DNA of 64,000 bases, from assembly GCF_038397735.1 (NCBI RefSeq), contig NZ_CP151635.1, forward strand, positions 1,922,001-1,986,000, read 5' to 3'. Made by a program: the position numbers and the translations under genes. This stretch comes from Microbacterium sp. LWH13-1.2. Lineage in GTDB: Bacteria; Actinomycetota; Actinomycetes; Actinomycetales; Microbacteriaceae. Within the stretch, counting starts at the first letter, position 1. Each line of letters opens with the position of its first letter. The notes beneath the pieces are model-generated. The model did no database searches, was not told the origin of the DNA, and was given only the letters and a program-made list of their open reading frames with translations. Of the stretch, positions 34,940 through 45,093 are shown in pieces.

Positions 34940-35338
34940 GTGACGAACCAGGCATCGGACGAGGCTGCACGCGAGCGCGAAGAGCGCTGGGCACGGCAGG
35001 AGGAGGCGGCGTCCTCCGCCACTCGGGACATCGCGGACGTACCCGCTGTCGAGGTCATCACGACCGCGGCGGTGCACCTCATGAGCGCGGCAGCGGTCAA
35101 GCTCGGCCTCGCCGACGACCCGCGCGCGGCTGAGCAGCTCGATCTCGACGAGGCTCGCAAGCTCATCAACTCTCTGGCCGGTCTGATCACCGCCGGCGCA
35201 CCCGAGATCAGCGACATGCACGCACGCTCGCTACGCGACGGCCTGCGCTCTCTGCAGCTCGCGTTCCGCGAGGCATCGACCATCCCCGACCCGATCGGCA
35301 AGGGGCCGGGCGAGAAGTGGACAGGGCCGGTCAACTAG
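34940..35338 (+). CDS. DUF1844 family protein
   Basis: 132 aa. After a charged N-terminal region (~1-35) comes the DUF1844 helix pair: VEVITTAAVHLMSAAAVKLGL, then EARKLINSLAGLITAGAP. The start is GTG 34940 with AAGG about 5-8 nt upstream; the longer frame has no support. It is divergent from infC, with which many actinobacteria pair it. Function unknown. Confidence 0.88.
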   Translation: MTNQASDEAAREREERWARQEEAASSATRDIADVPAVEVITTAAVHLMSAAAVKLGLADDPRAAEQLDLDEARKLINSLAGLITAGAPEISDMHARSLRDGLRSLQLAFREASTIPDPIGKGPGEKWTGPVN

Positions 35339-35422
35339 CCTCTTGCGCTCGGATCTCGCGGTCCGGGCTCCGGGCCTTCCGTCGCACCCGGTACTCCCCG
35401 TTCGCTGAGCGAGCGGGGCGAG

Positions 35423-35824
35423 TCAGGGCTCCAGGATGAGCGGCGGGGCGGTGGAGGCTCCCCCGCACTGACCGGTCGGAGGCGTCCAGTCGATGGCGTG
35501 CTCGGACTCTCGCAGAAGCGATCCGTCGGCGCCGAAAAGACGGATCGTCACCGTCTCAGGTGCACGCATGTCGAGATTCAACGTCCATTCGGCGCCGTCC
35601 TGATCGGCCCAGAAAATCGTCGACACCGATCCCGTCGGCGGAATCTCAGCTGCGCGCGGCGAGCACTCGTCATCGACGCAGAACTGCAGCTCGGCGATGC
35701 CGTCGATCGCGCTCGCGTCGACCGTCAGCGTGTTGATCCAGCCGATTGCCGGGCAGGCGGTCGCGCAACCGGTGAGGGCCAGCAGGAACACTGGTGTGGC
35801 GATCGCGGCTGCTGCTCTGCGCAT
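35423..35824 (-). CDS. Hypothetical lipoprotein
   Basis: 133 aa. Signal peptide with lipobox LTGC (Cys20) and a second Cys at 24. The mature domain is a small beta protein with four further Cys residues (CVDDEC and GQCGG) that may form disulfides. No family recognised. It is leftward and convergent with the DUF1844 gene. Confidence 0.75.
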   Translation of the reverse strand: MRRAAAAIATPVFLLALTGCATACPAIGWINTLTVDASAIDGIAELQFCVDDECSPRAAEIPPTGSVSTIFWADQDGAEWTLNLDMRAPETVTIRLFGADGSLLRESEHAIDWTPPTGQCGGASTAPPLILEP

Positions 35825-35863
35825 GCCGCCACCCTAGCGAAGCCGAACCGGCCGACAACGCGG

Positions 35864-36688
35864 TCAGACCGAGCGGCGGAGCTTCACGGTCAGAGAATCC
35901 GCGAGCACCGCGATGCGGTCGTCTGCCGCCCAGCGCTGCGCGAGACGCGCGAGCACGGCGTCGAGCACCTCGCGCTCGAGGCCGTCGATCAGTTCGAGGA
36001 TGACGATCAGCTCGGGACCGCGCAGACGCGCATCCGGATCGCCGGCGGCGACCGCCACGTCGATGACCGCGAGCTCGTGCGCGATGCTCTCCTGCAGAGC
36101 GGTGAAGACCTCGGGAGACAGGAAGCTCGGCTCCCACCGATGCCCCTGCGCTATCGCCCACACAGCGGGGCGACGGAACACGAACTCGGTCTCGGAAGTG
36201 GGATCGAGAACGATCAGGTCGGTGTCCTCTGCGGATGCCGACAGCGCCACGCGCGTGGCCTCGACCGGGATCGGCCGCGCGGTCGCGTCCCAGCGCTGCA
36301 TCGCCTCGACGGAGGAGAACACGGGCTGCACGCGCCGGCCGTCGGGTGCAGCCACAGTGACGATCGACAGCTCCTGCGTCTTGTCGACCGTGAGCCCGCT
36401 GGGTGCGACTCCCTCTTCGCCCTTCTCGGCGATGAGCGGAATCAGCACTCGGGCGGTGCGAAACGCGTCGACCACCTCGGCCTGGGCGCCGGCTCCCGCA
36501 CGGAAGCGAAGGAGCGCGTCGAGGAGGGCGGGGTCGGCAGAGCCATCATCGCCCGCATGTGGGTTCGACTCGAAGCTTCGCCCCTCCCAGGGCACACCCG
36601 CGGAGTCGCCTCGGTTCCCCGCGGCGTGATCGTGCGCGCCATGGCCCTCGGGGCCGTGACCGCAGGGGTCGTCAGTCTCCCGCGACAT
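35864..36688 (-). CDS. SseB-family protein
   Basis: 274 aa. The Gly/His/Asp-rich N-terminal 50 residues may be flexible or metal-binding. The SseB domain begins near [18 protein letters not shown], continues with [20 protein letters not shown] and ends about residue 165; a second related part follows. The start ATG 36688 overlaps the priA stop by 17 bp. SseB-like proteins are found beside hisA in many actinobacteria; the function is not known. Confidence 0.82.
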   Translation of the reverse strand: MSRETDDPCGHGPEGHGAHDHAAGNRGDSAGVPWEGRSFESNPHAGDDGSADPALLDALLRFRAGAGAQAEVVDAFRTARVLIPLIAEKGEEGVAPSGLTVDKTQELSIVTVAAPDGRRVQPVFSSVEAMQRWDATARPIPVEATRVALSASAEDTDLIVLDPTSETEFVFRRPAVWAIAQGHRWEPSFLSPEVFTALQESIAHELAVIDVAVAAGDPDARLRGPELIVILELIDGLEREVLDAVLARLAQRWAADDRIAVLADSLTVKLRRSV

Positions 36689-37418
36689 CCAGAGCCTCAG
36701 CCAGCGTGAACGCCCCGGCGTACAGGGCCTTGCCGACGATCGCGCCCTCGACGCCCAGCGGCACCAGCTCGCGGAGCGCGGCGATGTCGTCGAGGTTCGC
36801 GATGCCGCCCGATGCGACGACGGGCTTCGGTGTGCGCGAGGTCATCTCGCGAAGGAGTTCGAGGTTCGGGCCCTTGAGCGTGCCGTCCTTGGTGACGTCG
36901 GTGACGACGTACCGGCTGCAGCCGGCATCCTCGAGGCGCTCGAGGACCTCCCAGAGGTCGCCGCCCTCCTTGGTCCAGCCACGTGCGGCGAGAGTGGTGC
37001 CGCGGACATCGAGGCCCACGGCGATCGCCTCGCCGAAGCGACCGATCACGTCCGCCGCCCACTCCGGGTTCTCGAGCGCGGCGGTGCCGAGGTTGATGCG
37101 CGTCGCACCGCTCTCGAGAGCGGCCTCGAGCGTCGCGTCGTCACGGATTCCGCCCGACAGCTCGACGTTGACGTTCTTGAACTGCTTGATGACCTTGCGG
37201 AGGATCGGGGCGTTGCTGCCGCGACCGAACGCCGCGTCGAGGTCGACGAGGTGGATCCACTTCGCGCCCTGCGCGACCCACTCCCCTGCCGCATCCAACG
37301 GGTCGCCGTAGCTGGTCTCGGTGCCTGCCTCGCCCTGCGTGAGGCGGACGGCCTTGCCACCCGCGACATCGACAGCGGGGAGCAGAGTGAGAGAAGGGGA
37401 CTGCGCGAAGTCGTTCAT
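36672..37418 (-). CDS. priA: Phosphoribosyl isomerase A (HisA/TrpF)
   Basis: 248 aa, (beta/alpha)8 barrel. [19 protein letters not shown] gives the N-terminal catalytic Asp, [10 protein letters not shown] the phosphate site, and [15 protein letters not shown] the second catalytic Asp with the C-terminal phosphate loop ([12 protein letters not shown]). In actinobacteria without trpF this enzyme serves both histidine and tryptophan synthesis. The dual role is inferred from the lineage. Confidence 0.94.
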   Translation of the reverse strand: MNDFAQSPSLTLLPAVDVAGGKAVRLTQGEAGTETSYGDPLDAAGEWVAQGAKWIHLVDLDAAFGRGSNAPILRKVIKQFKNVNVELSGGIRDDATLEAALESGATRINLGTAALENPEWAADVIGRFGEAIAVGLDVRGTTLAARGWTKEGGDLWEVLERLEDAGCSRYVVTDVTKDGTLKGPNLELLREMTSRTPKPVVASGGIANLDDIAALRELVPLGVEGAIVGKALYAGAFTLAEALDVAGD

Positions 37419-37573
37419 GACGTCCTCAGGTGAGATGGGAGGGCCGATTCGTCGGCACGAGAGTCGACACTAGCCCGCGTGTCCGCCCGCTCCAAAATGA
37501 TGACGGCAGAGAACGACGGACGCCACGCGGTAGCCTCGAAGACGCCCCTGTTCGGTCGGTGAGGAGATGTTCC

Positions 37574-39412
37574 ATGGTGCGCGATGCGGAAGCACGTGGA
37601 AGCGGACCCCTGCGTCGGGGCAATCCGATGCCTCCCGAGGTTCCGGAGAGCGGCAAGCCCGAGCAGCCCCGGCAGGAGCCCGAGCAGCCCCGGCAGGAGC
37701 CCGAGCAGAGCCCGCAGGCAGATGCCGAGCAGAGCCCGAGGGCTTCGCACCCGTCGACGCCCGCAGCAGATGACGCCGACCCGCCAGCCGCGAACGCCCC
37801 CGCCGCGAACGATGGCGGTGCCGTGGACTGGTCGGCGCCGACGCCGACGCCCCCACGATCCCCTGCAGCGAGTGTGGCGTCGAGCGCTCCCGCGCCGGGA
37901 ACACGCGCTGCGGCAGCGGCTGCCGCAGCGGCAGCGCCTGCCCTCCCTCAGACGAACGCGCCGGCGCAGGCACGGGCGACCTCCGCATCCGCGGACGCCG
38001 GCCGACCCGCTGCTCTGACCCCTCCCCCCGTCCAGCAGGCCGCGCGCGCCGAGCCGCAGCAACCCGCTGTCCCGCCCGCACCTGCCAGGACGACCCCCAC
38101 CGGGGGACCTTCGGCCGTGCCGGTCGCGCCGATCGTGCCGGCGGTCCCCGCGCCACCTGCACAGCCTGCGACCACGCCGCTCCGCCCCTCGACCGCACCG
38201 GCATCACAGGCATCACAGGCATCACCGAGCTTCTCCGCTCCCCCGGCGACCGTCCCATCGGCTCCGAATCCGGGCGCTCCGGACACTCGCCCCACCGCGA
38301 TCCTCCAGGCGCAGGGCCCGGTCCAGGCGCAGCCCCCTGTCCAGGCGCAGGGCCCGGTCCAGGCGCAGGCCCCTGCCACAGCGACGCCGATCCCGCCCGC
38401 CGCGGTCGCGCCCGGCGCCACCGCACCCAGGGCCACCGCACCGGCGCAGACGGAAGCAGCAGCCTCCTCTCGTCGCCGCCAACGGGAGCAGGGAGTCGAA
38501 CGCCGCTCCTTCCTGCAGGAGGAACGACGGGAGGAGCCTGCCCGCCGGGGCGGTCGCGGATTCCTCAATCGTGTCGGGTTCTCCCTCGGACCCAATGCGC
38601 GTGAGCGTGCGATGCGCGACGACGAGCACGAGGTCAGCCGCCATTGGCCGGGTCCGCGCACCGTCGCTGTCGTCAACGGCAAGGGCGGGGCTGGTAAGAC
38701 TCCCGCCACGGTGCTGTTGTCGGCCGTGTTCGCCCAGTACGGCGGCGCGGGCGTGCTGGCCTGGGACAACAATCAGACCCGAGGCACGCTCGGATGGCGC
38801 ACCGAGACCGGCGCTCACGACCGCACCCTGCTCGAGCTCCTGCCGCAGACGCAGCGCCTGCTCGGCGCCCAGGGCCAGTCGGCCGATCTGGCGCACTTCG
38901 TGCACCACCAGCCGCAGGAGAAGTACGACGTGCTGCGGTCCAAGCCCATCCGGCTGGCCCACGAGAATCGTCTCAGCCCGGCGGATGTGGACTCGATCCA
39001 CGCGGTCGCTGCGAAGTTCTACCGACTGATCATCATCGATTCGGGCAACGACGAATCCGATCCGATGTGGTTGCGCATGATCGACCTCGCGGATCAGATC
39101 GTCGTCGCGACGACGACGCGCGACGACCACGCCGAGGCCGGAGCGCTGCTTCTCGAAGCGCTCGAGGACCGCGACGAACGCTCAGCGCGCCTCGCGCGCG
39201 AATCCGTGGTCGTGGTCAGCCAGGCCGACCCCAAAGCCTCATCCGCGGAGATCGCAGAGGTCGTCGCGGGGTACCGGCCGCTGGCGCGTGAAGTCGTCGA
39301 CATCCCGTTCGATCGCGAGATGGTCGACGGACACCTCCGTCTTCGTGCGCTCTCGGCGCCCACTCAGCAGGCGTGGCTGTCGGCCGCAGCCGCGGTCGCG
39401 CGCGGTTTCTGA
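37574..39412 (+). CDS. ParA/MinD-like ATPase with long Pro/Ala-rich N-terminus
   Basis: 612 aa. Residues 1-~330 are low-complexity Pro/Ala/Gln (tandem EQPRQEP, VQAQGPVQAQ, poly-Ala) followed by a basic patch. The ATPase starts near 360: KGGAGKT (370-376) is a deviant Walker A as in ParA/MinD, then LAWDNNQTRGTLGWR, LIIIDSGNDESDP and a D-rich switch. Similar proteins occur in actinobacteria as membrane or secretion-linked MinD-like ATPases. ATG 37574 has GAGGAG 7 nt upstream. It runs against the his genes on both sides, separating hisH from priA. Partner unknown. Confidence 0.88.
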   Translation: MVRDAEARGSGPLRRGNPMPPEVPESGKPEQPRQEPEQPRQEPEQSPQADAEQSPRASHPSTPAADDADPPAANAPAANDGGAVDWSAPTPTPPRSPAASVASSAPAPGTRAAAAAAAAAAPALPQTNAPAQARATSASADAGRPAALTPPPVQQAARAEPQQPAVPPAPARTTPTGGPSAVPVAPIVPAVPAPPAQPATTPLRPSTAPASQASQASPSFSAPPATVPSAPNPGAPDTRPTAILQAQGPVQAQPPVQAQGPVQAQAPATATPIPPAAVAPGATAPRATAPAQTEAAASSRRRQREQGVERRSFLQEERREEPARRGGRGFLNRVGFSLGPNARERAMRDDEHEVSRHWPGPRTVAVVNGKGGAGKTPATVLLSAVFAQYGGAGVLAWDNNQTRGTLGWRTETGAHDRTLLELLPQTQRLLGAQGQSADLAHFVHHQPQEKYDVLRSKPIRLAHENRLSPADVDSIHAVAAKFYRLIIIDSGNDESDPMWLRMIDLADQIVVATTTRDDHAEAGALLLEALEDRDERSARLARESVVVVSQADPKASSAEIAEVVAGYRPLAREVVDIPFDREMVDGHLRLRALSAPTQQAWLSAAAAVARGF

Positions 39413-39427
39413 CGCGCAGCGACCAGC

Positions 39428-39447
39428 GCGTCCCGCCTCAGGGACGC
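39428..39447. terminator. Small hairpin between convergent ParA-like gene and hisH
   Basis: GCGTCCC-GCCTCA-GGGACGC, a perfect 7-bp stem overlapping the last codons of hisH. It probably ends the rightward transcript. Confidence 0.5.
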
Positions 39448-40079
39448 AGGCTGTCGACCCAGTTGCGGAGCAGCTGGATACCGGCCTCGCCGGACTTCTC
39501 GGGGTGGAACTGCGTGGCCGAGAGCGGACCGTTCTCGACGGCGGCGAGGAACGGGTCTCCGTACGTCGTCCACGTCAGCACAGGCTGCGGGAACGGCGGG
39601 ATGACGTCGAGTTCCCACGACTGCGCAGCGTATGAGTGCACGAAATAGAAGCGTTCGTTCTCGATCCCCTTGAAGAGCACCGAGTCGGCGCCGGATTCGA
39701 CGGTGTTCCAGCCCATGTGCGGCAGCACCGGAGCGTTCAGTTCGGTGACGGCTCCCGGCCATTCACCGAGACCCTCCGAATCGTGACCGCGCTCGACGCC
39801 GTGGGAGAAGAGCACCTGCATTCCGACGCAGATGCCGAGGACAGGTCGCCCGCCGGCGAGCCGCCGATCGATGATCTCGTCGCCGCCATGTGCGCGAAGC
39901 GCGTCACGAACGGCCTGGAAGGCACCCACGCCGGGCACGACGAGGCCGTCAGCCTCGAGCGCCTCCTTGCGGTCGCGCGTGAGCACTGCATCCGCCCCCG
40001 CCGCGAGGAGCGCCTTCACCGCAGAGTGCACGTTGCCGGACTCGTAGTCGAAGACGGCGACCCGAGGAGCAGTGCTCAC
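39438..40079 (-). CDS. hisH: Imidazole glycerol phosphate synthase, glutaminase subunit
   Basis: 213 aa class I amidotransferase. Catalytic Cys in [10 protein letters not shown], His and Glu in [13 protein letters not shown], and the oxyanion segment VPGVGAF. It supplies ammonia to HisF, which is not in this window. The start is GTG 40079, overlapping the hisB stop (GTGA). Confidence 0.95.
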   Translation of the reverse strand: MSTAPRVAVFDYESGNVHSAVKALLAAGADAVLTRDRKEALEADGLVVPGVGAFQAVRDALRAHGGDEIIDRRLAGGRPVLGICVGMQVLFSHGVERGHDSEGLGEWPGAVTELNAPVLPHMGWNTVESGADSVLFKGIENERFYFVHSYAAQSWELDVIPPFPQPVLTWTTYGDPFLAAVENGPLSATQFHPEKSGEAGIQLLRNWVDSLRP

Positions 40080-40693
40080 AGCGCACCCTTGGTCGACGGG
40101 ATGCCGTCGACCAGCGGATCGAGCGCCTTGGCCTGGCGGAACGCACGTGCGAAGGCCTTGTACTCGGCCTCGGCGATGTGGTGCGGGTCGCGCCCGCCGA
40201 GCACACGCACGTGCACCGTCAGACCGGCGTTGAACGTGATGGCCTCGAAGGAGTGACGCACGAGGGAGCCCGTGAAGTGACCGCCGATGAGGTGGTGCTC
40301 GAAGCCTGCAGGCTCCCCGGTGTGCACGAGGTACGGACGGCCCGAGATGTCGACGACGGCCTGTGCCAGCGCCTCGTCGAGCGGAACGAGGGCGTCGCCG
40401 TAGCGGGAGATCCCCGACTTGTCGCCCAGCGCCTCCCGGATGGCCTGGCCGAGCACGATCGAGATGTCCTCGACCGTGTGGTGCGCGTCGATCTGCGTGT
40501 CGCCGGATGCGCGCACGGTGAGGTCGGTGAGCGAGTGCTTCGCGAACGCCGTCAGCATGTGGTCGAAGAACGGCACCGACGTGTCGATACGGCTCGCACC
40601 GGTTCCGTCGAGGTTCAGCTCGAGCTCGACGGTGGACTCCGACGTGCTGCGCACACGCGTGGCGGTGCGCGGGGTCTGGGCGGGGGTGCTCAT
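40076..40693 (-). CDS. hisB: Imidazoleglycerol-phosphate dehydratase
   Basis: 205 aa, monofunctional type. Paired Mn-binding His motifs: [25 protein letters not shown] and [15 protein letters not shown]. It makes imidazole acetol phosphate for HisC. Coupled by overlaps to hisC and hisH. Confidence 0.96.
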   Translation of the reverse strand: MSTPAQTPRTATRVRSTSESTVELELNLDGTGASRIDTSVPFFDHMLTAFAKHSLTDLTVRASGDTQIDAHHTVEDISIVLGQAIREALGDKSGISRYGDALVPLDEALAQAVVDISGRPYLVHTGEPAGFEHHLIGGHFTGSLVRHSFEAITFNAGLTVHVRVLGGRDPHHIAEAEYKAFARAFRQAKALDPLVDGIPSTKGAL

Positions 40694-41784
40694 GAAGCCG
40701 ATCCTATCGAGGCGAGGGCATCGAGGAATGCGGTGGTCTCCGCCTCGGTGCCGGCGGTGACGCGGAGGTGTCCGGGGATCCCGACGTCGCGGATCAGCAC
40801 TCCCCGGTCGTACAGCTGCTGCCAGACCTTCTGCGGCTCTGCCACTCCTCCGAAGAGGACGAAGTTAGACCACGACTCGTGCGGGGTGTAGCCGAGCGCC
40901 TCGAGGGTCGCCGAGATGCGATCGCGCTGCTCGACGATCTCCTCGACCATGCCCAGCATCACATCGGAGTTGCGCAGCGCTGCGACGGCTGCGGCCTGCG
41001 TCAGCGCACTGAGGTGGTAGGGCAGCCGCACGAGGCGCAGCGCGTCGATGAAGGCCGGATCGGCGGCGAGATAGCCCACGCGGGCGCCCGCGAACGCGAA
41101 CGCCTTGCTCATCGTGCGCGAGACCGCGAGCCGCGGGCGCCCCTCGAGCAGGGTCAGCGCGGAGGCTGCGTCGCGCGGAGCGAACTCCTGGTACGCCTCG
41201 TCGACCACGACGATGCCGCGGGATGCCTCATAGACGGCCTCGACGACGTCGAGGCCGAGCGGCGTGCCCGTGGGGTTGTTCGGCGAGCAGATCAGGATGA
41301 CGTCGGGGTCGACCTCCGCGACCTGTGCGGCCGCCTCGTCCGGTGTGATCGTGTAGTCGGGCTGCCTGGTGCCCGCGATCCATCGTGCTCCCGTGCCCTG
41401 CGAGATCAGCGGATACATCGAGTAGGTCGGTGCGAAGCTGAAGGCCGTGCGACCAGGGCCGCCGAATGCCTGCAGGATGTGCTGCAGCACCTCGTTCGAC
41501 CCGTTGCCCGCCCAGATCCGGCTGGCGTCGAGGCCGTGACCGAGGTATTCGGCGAAGCCCTCGCGCAGTGTGGTGAACTCGCGGTCGGGGTAGCGGTTGA
41601 CGTCACGAAGCGCGACCGCGATGTCATCGAGGATGTCGCTTGCTACGGCATCCGGAATCGGATGAGTGTTCTCGTTGACGTTGAGGGCGACCGGCAGCGG
41701 CGCCTGGGGGGCCCCGTACGGCGTGAGCCCTCGGAGGTCGTCGCGAAGGGGGAGGTCAGCGAGTGATGCAGTCACCCTTCCCAT
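40690..41784 (-). CDS. hisC: Histidinol-phosphate aminotransferase
   Basis: 364 aa, fold type I PLP enzyme. [35 protein letters not shown] and the Schiff-base segment [17 protein letters not shown] are present. The start is ATG 41784 (no ribosome site, possibly leaderless) or GTG 41775; the frame upstream is not supported. First gene of the hisC-hisB-hisH run. Confidence 0.95.
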   Translation of the reverse strand: MGRVTASLADLPLRDDLRGLTPYGAPQAPLPVALNVNENTHPIPDAVASDILDDIAVALRDVNRYPDREFTTLREGFAEYLGHGLDASRIWAGNGSNEVLQHILQAFGGPGRTAFSFAPTYSMYPLISQGTGARWIAGTRQPDYTITPDEAAAQVAEVDPDVILICSPNNPTGTPLGLDVVEAVYEASRGIVVVDEAYQEFAPRDAASALTLLEGRPRLAVSRTMSKAFAFAGARVGYLAADPAFIDALRLVRLPYHLSALTQAAAVAALRNSDVMLGMVEEIVEQRDRISATLEALGYTPHESWSNFVLFGGVAEPQKVWQQLYDRGVLIRDVGIPGHLRVTAGTEAETTAFLDALASIGSAS

Positions 41785-41857
41785 GGTAAGCGTCGTGAAC
41801 CCCACGGATGCGCGCGGTGACAGAGAATGAAGCCCGCCCGTCGCCCGCGCCGATCGC

Positions 41858-42220
41858 TCACTCGGAGTACTGCGCGGGGATCGCCAGTTCCTGGCCGATC
41901 TGGAGGGCGCCGCCACGGAGCATGTTCAGGCGTGTGATGTCACCGATGACCTCGCGCGGGTCTGCACCGGGTGCGATGCCCTCGGCGATCGACCAGAGCG
42001 TGTCGCCCGGCATCACGGTCACGGTGGCGAAGGAAGCCGCCGCGACCTGCTCACCCGAGGCCATCGCACTGCCGCCGCTCAGCGCGGCGAAGGCGATGCC
42101 CGCCGCGAGCGGGAGTGCGGCCAGCGCGAGCACGACGCGACGACCGCGCACCGTCAGACGGAGCTTCGTCGCCGGACGTGCCGGGAGGACTGCTGCGTTG
42201 CTGAAGGCGATGGTGCTCAT
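41858..42220 (-). CDS. LysM membrane protein next to lexA (candidate SOS division inhibitor)
   Basis: 120 aa. Basic N-terminus, one transmembrane segment (~29-52), then a single LysM peptidoglycan-binding domain (TVMPGDTLWSIAEGIAPGADPREV to IGQELAIP). ATG 42220 has GAGGAG upstream. It is divergent from lexA over a region rich in LexA-like half sites. This is the layout of YneA in Bacillus and DivS in Corynebacterium, small membrane proteins that stop division after DNA damage. That role is inferred from layout and domain, not shown. Confidence 0.85.
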   Translation of the reverse strand: MSTIAFSNAAVLPARPATKLRLTVRGRRVVLALAALPLAAGIAFAALSGGSAMASGEQVAAASFATVTVMPGDTLWSIAEGIAPGADPREVIGDITRLNMLRGGALQIGQELAIPAQYSE

Positions 42221-42325
42221 GTCGTGCTCCTCTGCATCTACCGCGTGAGCGGTGAAGTTGGCGTAGCGTTCGCATTCGCGCCTCGGCCGGGAGCCGTGAA
42301 TGCGAAGCTACGTTCCGAAGTTATC

Positions 42326-42402
42326 TTCGAATTCGAACATCTGTCAAGCGTTCTTCGAAAAACTACCCGCGAATCAGAAGACACGCTCGAACAGATCTTC
42401 CA
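42326..42402. promoter_or_regulatory. LexA-box-like cluster between lexA and the LysM gene
   Basis: The actinobacterial SOS box is TCGAAC-N4-GTTCGA. This region has TCGAAC-ATCT-GTCAAG (42333-42348) and TCGAAC-AGAT-CTTCCA (42387-42402), each with one perfect and one degenerate half. A perfect palindrome TTCGAATTCGAA lies at 42326-42337. They sit where LexA would control itself and the divergent gene. Confidence 0.55.
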
Positions 42403-42501
42403 CATCTGGCCGATTCTCGGATACGGTTTCGATACGAACACCCCACCACGGGCCTCCGACATTCGAACTGAGACGCCGGAATCGCACACCTGAGGAGCAC
42501 C

Positions 42502-43188
42502 ATGAGCGACAACTCCGCCACCGACGCCGAGGTTCCGCGCACCCGTCGCCGGAAGAGCCTGAGCCCCAAGCAGATGGCGATCCTCGAGGTCATCCAGACG
42601 TCGATCAGCAGGTACGGCTACCCGCCGAGCATGCGCGAGATCGGAGACGCGGTGGGACTCAAGTCGCTGTCGAGCGTGACTCATCAGCTCGGGCAACTCG
42701 AACTCAGCGGCTACCTGCGCCGCGACCCCGGCAAGACCCGCGCCATGGAGGTCCTGATCGATCTTCCCGGCACGAGCGGCGAGAACCCGGCAGACGTCGC
42801 GACTCCCGTGGGCGATGCCGCCCTGGTTCCCCTGGTCGGCCGGATCGCCGCCGGCGTTCCCATCACCGCCGATCAGCAGGTCGAGGAGATCTTCCCGCTC
42901 CCGCGCCAGCTCGTCGGCAAGGGCGATCTCTTCATGCTGAAGGTCTCCGGAGAGTCGATGATCGACGCTGCCATCTGCGACGGCGACTGGGTCGTCGTCC
43001 GCTCGCAGGGCAGCGCGGAGAACGGTGAGATCGTGGCGGCGATGCTCGACGGCGAGGCGACGGTCAAGGTGCTCCGCCGTCGTGACGGCCACACCTGGCT
43101 GCTGCCGCGCAACTCCGCATTCGAGCCCATCCTCGGTGACGAGTCCGTCATCCTCGGAAAGATCGTCGCGGTACTGCGCGCCGTCTGA
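42502..43188 (+). CDS. lexA: LexA repressor
   Basis: 228 aa. N-terminal winged helix ([27 protein letters not shown]) and C-terminal self-cleaving S24 domain. The scissile Ala117-Gly118 (VGRIAAGVP), catalytic Ser152 (VSGESM) and Lys189 (ATVKVL) are intact. It represses SOS genes until RecA filaments trigger cleavage. ATG 42502 has GAGGAGC upstream. Confidence 0.98.
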   Translation: MSDNSATDAEVPRTRRRKSLSPKQMAILEVIQTSISRYGYPPSMREIGDAVGLKSLSSVTHQLGQLELSGYLRRDPGKTRAMEVLIDLPGTSGENPADVATPVGDAALVPLVGRIAAGVPITADQQVEEIFPLPRQLVGKGDLFMLKVSGESMIDAAICDGDWVVVRSQGSAENGEIVAAMLDGEATVKVLRRRDGHTWLLPRNSAFEPILGDESVILGKIVAVLRAV

Positions 43189-43233
43189 CGGCCTCCGAAC
43201 GCACGGCTCAGGAGCCACGCCTAGGCTCGAAGC

Positions 43234-45093
43234 ATGTCTTCGCCGTTCGGTACCTGGACCTCCCCTTTCTCTGCAGCCCGGATCGCCGCGTCCTCTCCGA
43301 GGATCGACGGCTCGGCATTCGTCGGCGACGAGATCTGGTGGGGAGAGTCGATTCCTTCCGAGGGTGGTCGGCTCACCGTGCGCAGCTCGACCGGCGCCGA
43401 GATCCTCCCTGCTCCGTGGAGCGCCCGCTCCCGCGTCCACGAGTACGGCGGTGGAGCGTGGACCGCGGACGCCGAGGGCACGCTCTACTTCGTCGACGCG
43501 AAGGATCAGCGGGTGCGCCGGATGCGCCGCGGAGGCGAGCCCGAGCCGCTGACACCCGCAGGCCCCGCCCACGGCGGTCTGAGACTGCAGCAGGGGCGGC
43601 TCTTCGCCGTCCGTGAGGACCTCACCAGCACCCCTCATCGTCGCGGCATCGTCGAGATCCCCGTCGACGGCTCCGCGGCGGCGGACCCGACACTGGTGAG
43701 GACCGTCGTCGAGGGCGACGCCTTCTACGGGCATCCGGCGCTCTCACCCGACGGGTCACGGATCGCCTGGGTGCAGTGGACGGGCGCGCAGATGCCCTGG
43801 CAGCGCGCCACGCTCACGATCTCCGATGGGGTCGAGACCCTCGAGCTGCCGACGCGTGCGGCCCTCCAGCCCGAGTGGACGGGCATCGACGAGCTGTTGT
43901 ACGCGGATGACCCGAGCGGCCGATGGGCGCTGCATCGCCAGGAGCTGGACCGTCTCGACGTCGCTGCGCCTGCCGTGCGTGTCGACGACGTCGACGCGGA
44001 CACGGGATACGGCCTCTGGGTGCTGGGCAACCGCTGGTATCGCCCCCTCGACGACGGCCGGATCGTCGCGGTGCGCACGAACGGACGCGACGAGGTCGTC
44101 CTGCTCCACGCGGACGGAAGTGCCCGCACGCTCGCCGTGCCCGCCGACGGCCATGTCAGCGTCGACGACGTCTCGGGATCCCGCGTCCTTCTCTCGGGTA
44201 ACAGCTCGACCACGACACCCGGCGTGTGGTGCGTCGACGTCGACTCCGACGAGGTGACCGCGGTCACCGGAGCAGAACCGAGCGACGCGGCGTGGATGCC
44301 CCCCGCCGCACCGATGCTCATCGACGGTGCGCACGGTCCGGTACATGCGTTCGCCTATCCGCCTGCCCACCCCACGGCCTCGGCACCGGCGGGAGAGCTT
44401 CCTCCCTACGTGGTGCTCGTCCACGGCGGTCCCACAGCGCACGTGACGGGAGCCGTGTCGGCCGTCATCCCCTTCTACACGAGCCGGGGCATCGGTGTGC
44501 TCGACGTGAACTACGGCGGTTCGACCGGGTACGGGCGCGCATACCGAGAACGACTCGACGGAGAGTGGGGCGTGGTCGACGTCGACGACGTGATCGCGGC
44601 CGCGAGAGGCCTCGCCGAGACGGGTGTCGCGGATCCTGCGCGCATCGCGATCCGTGGTGGCTCCGCCGGCGGTTGGACCGTGCTCTCCGCTCTCGTGCGC
44701 GGCGGGACCTTCGCCGCGGGGATCAGCCGATACGGTGTCACGGACCTCCGGATGCTGGCCGAGCACTCCCACGACTTCGAAGCGCACTACATCGAGGGCC
44801 TTGTGGGTCCACTGCCCGAGGCCGAGGAGCTGTACGTCGCCCGCTCACCGCTGACGCACGTCGACCGTATCGACGTGCCCGTGCTGCTCATGCAGGGCGC
44901 GGATGACCGTGTCGTGCCGCCTGCGCAGTCGGAAGCCGTGCGCGACGCCCTCGACGCCCGAGGCATCGATCACGAGTATGTCCTGTACCCGGGCCAGGGC
45001 CACGGATTCCGCTCGACCGAGACGATCGTCGACGCCCTCGAGCGTGAGCTCGCGTTCCTCGGGCGTGCGTTCGGATTCACCCCGTCGAGCTGA
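43234..45093 (+). CDS. S9 (prolyl oligopeptidase) family peptidase
   Basis: 619 aa. An N-terminal WD/beta-propeller-like part (~1-370) is followed by the alpha/beta hydrolase domain: VVLVHGGPTAHVTG, nucleophile Ser477 in RGGSAGGW, Asp557/558 in GADDRVVPP and His590 in GQGHGF. Members are acylaminoacyl or dipeptidyl peptidases acting in the cytoplasm; no signal peptide is seen. Rightward after lexA; its stop touches the end of convergent smpB. Confidence 0.94.
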   Translation: MSSPFGTWTSPFSAARIAASSPRIDGSAFVGDEIWWGESIPSEGGRLTVRSSTGAEILPAPWSARSRVHEYGGGAWTADAEGTLYFVDAKDQRVRRMRRGGEPEPLTPAGPAHGGLRLQQGRLFAVREDLTSTPHRRGIVEIPVDGSAAADPTLVRTVVEGDAFYGHPALSPDGSRIAWVQWTGAQMPWQRATLTISDGVETLELPTRAALQPEWTGIDELLYADDPSGRWALHRQELDRLDVAAPAVRVDDVDADTGYGLWVLGNRWYRPLDDGRIVAVRTNGRDEVVLLHADGSARTLAVPADGHVSVDDVSGSRVLLSGNSSTTTPGVWCVDVDSDEVTAVTGAEPSDAAWMPPAAPMLIDGAHGPVHAFAYPPAHPTASAPAGELPPYVVLVHGGPTAHVTGAVSAVIPFYTSRGIGVLDVNYGGSTGYGRAYRERLDGEWGVVDVDDVIAAARGLAETGVADPARIAIRGGSAGGWTVLSALVRGGTFAAGISRYGVTDLRMLAEHSHDFEAHYIEGLVGPLPEAEELYVARSPLTHVDRIDVPVLLMQGADDRVVPPAQSEAVRDALDARGIDHEYVLYPGQGHGFRSTETIVDALERELAFLGRAFGFTPSS

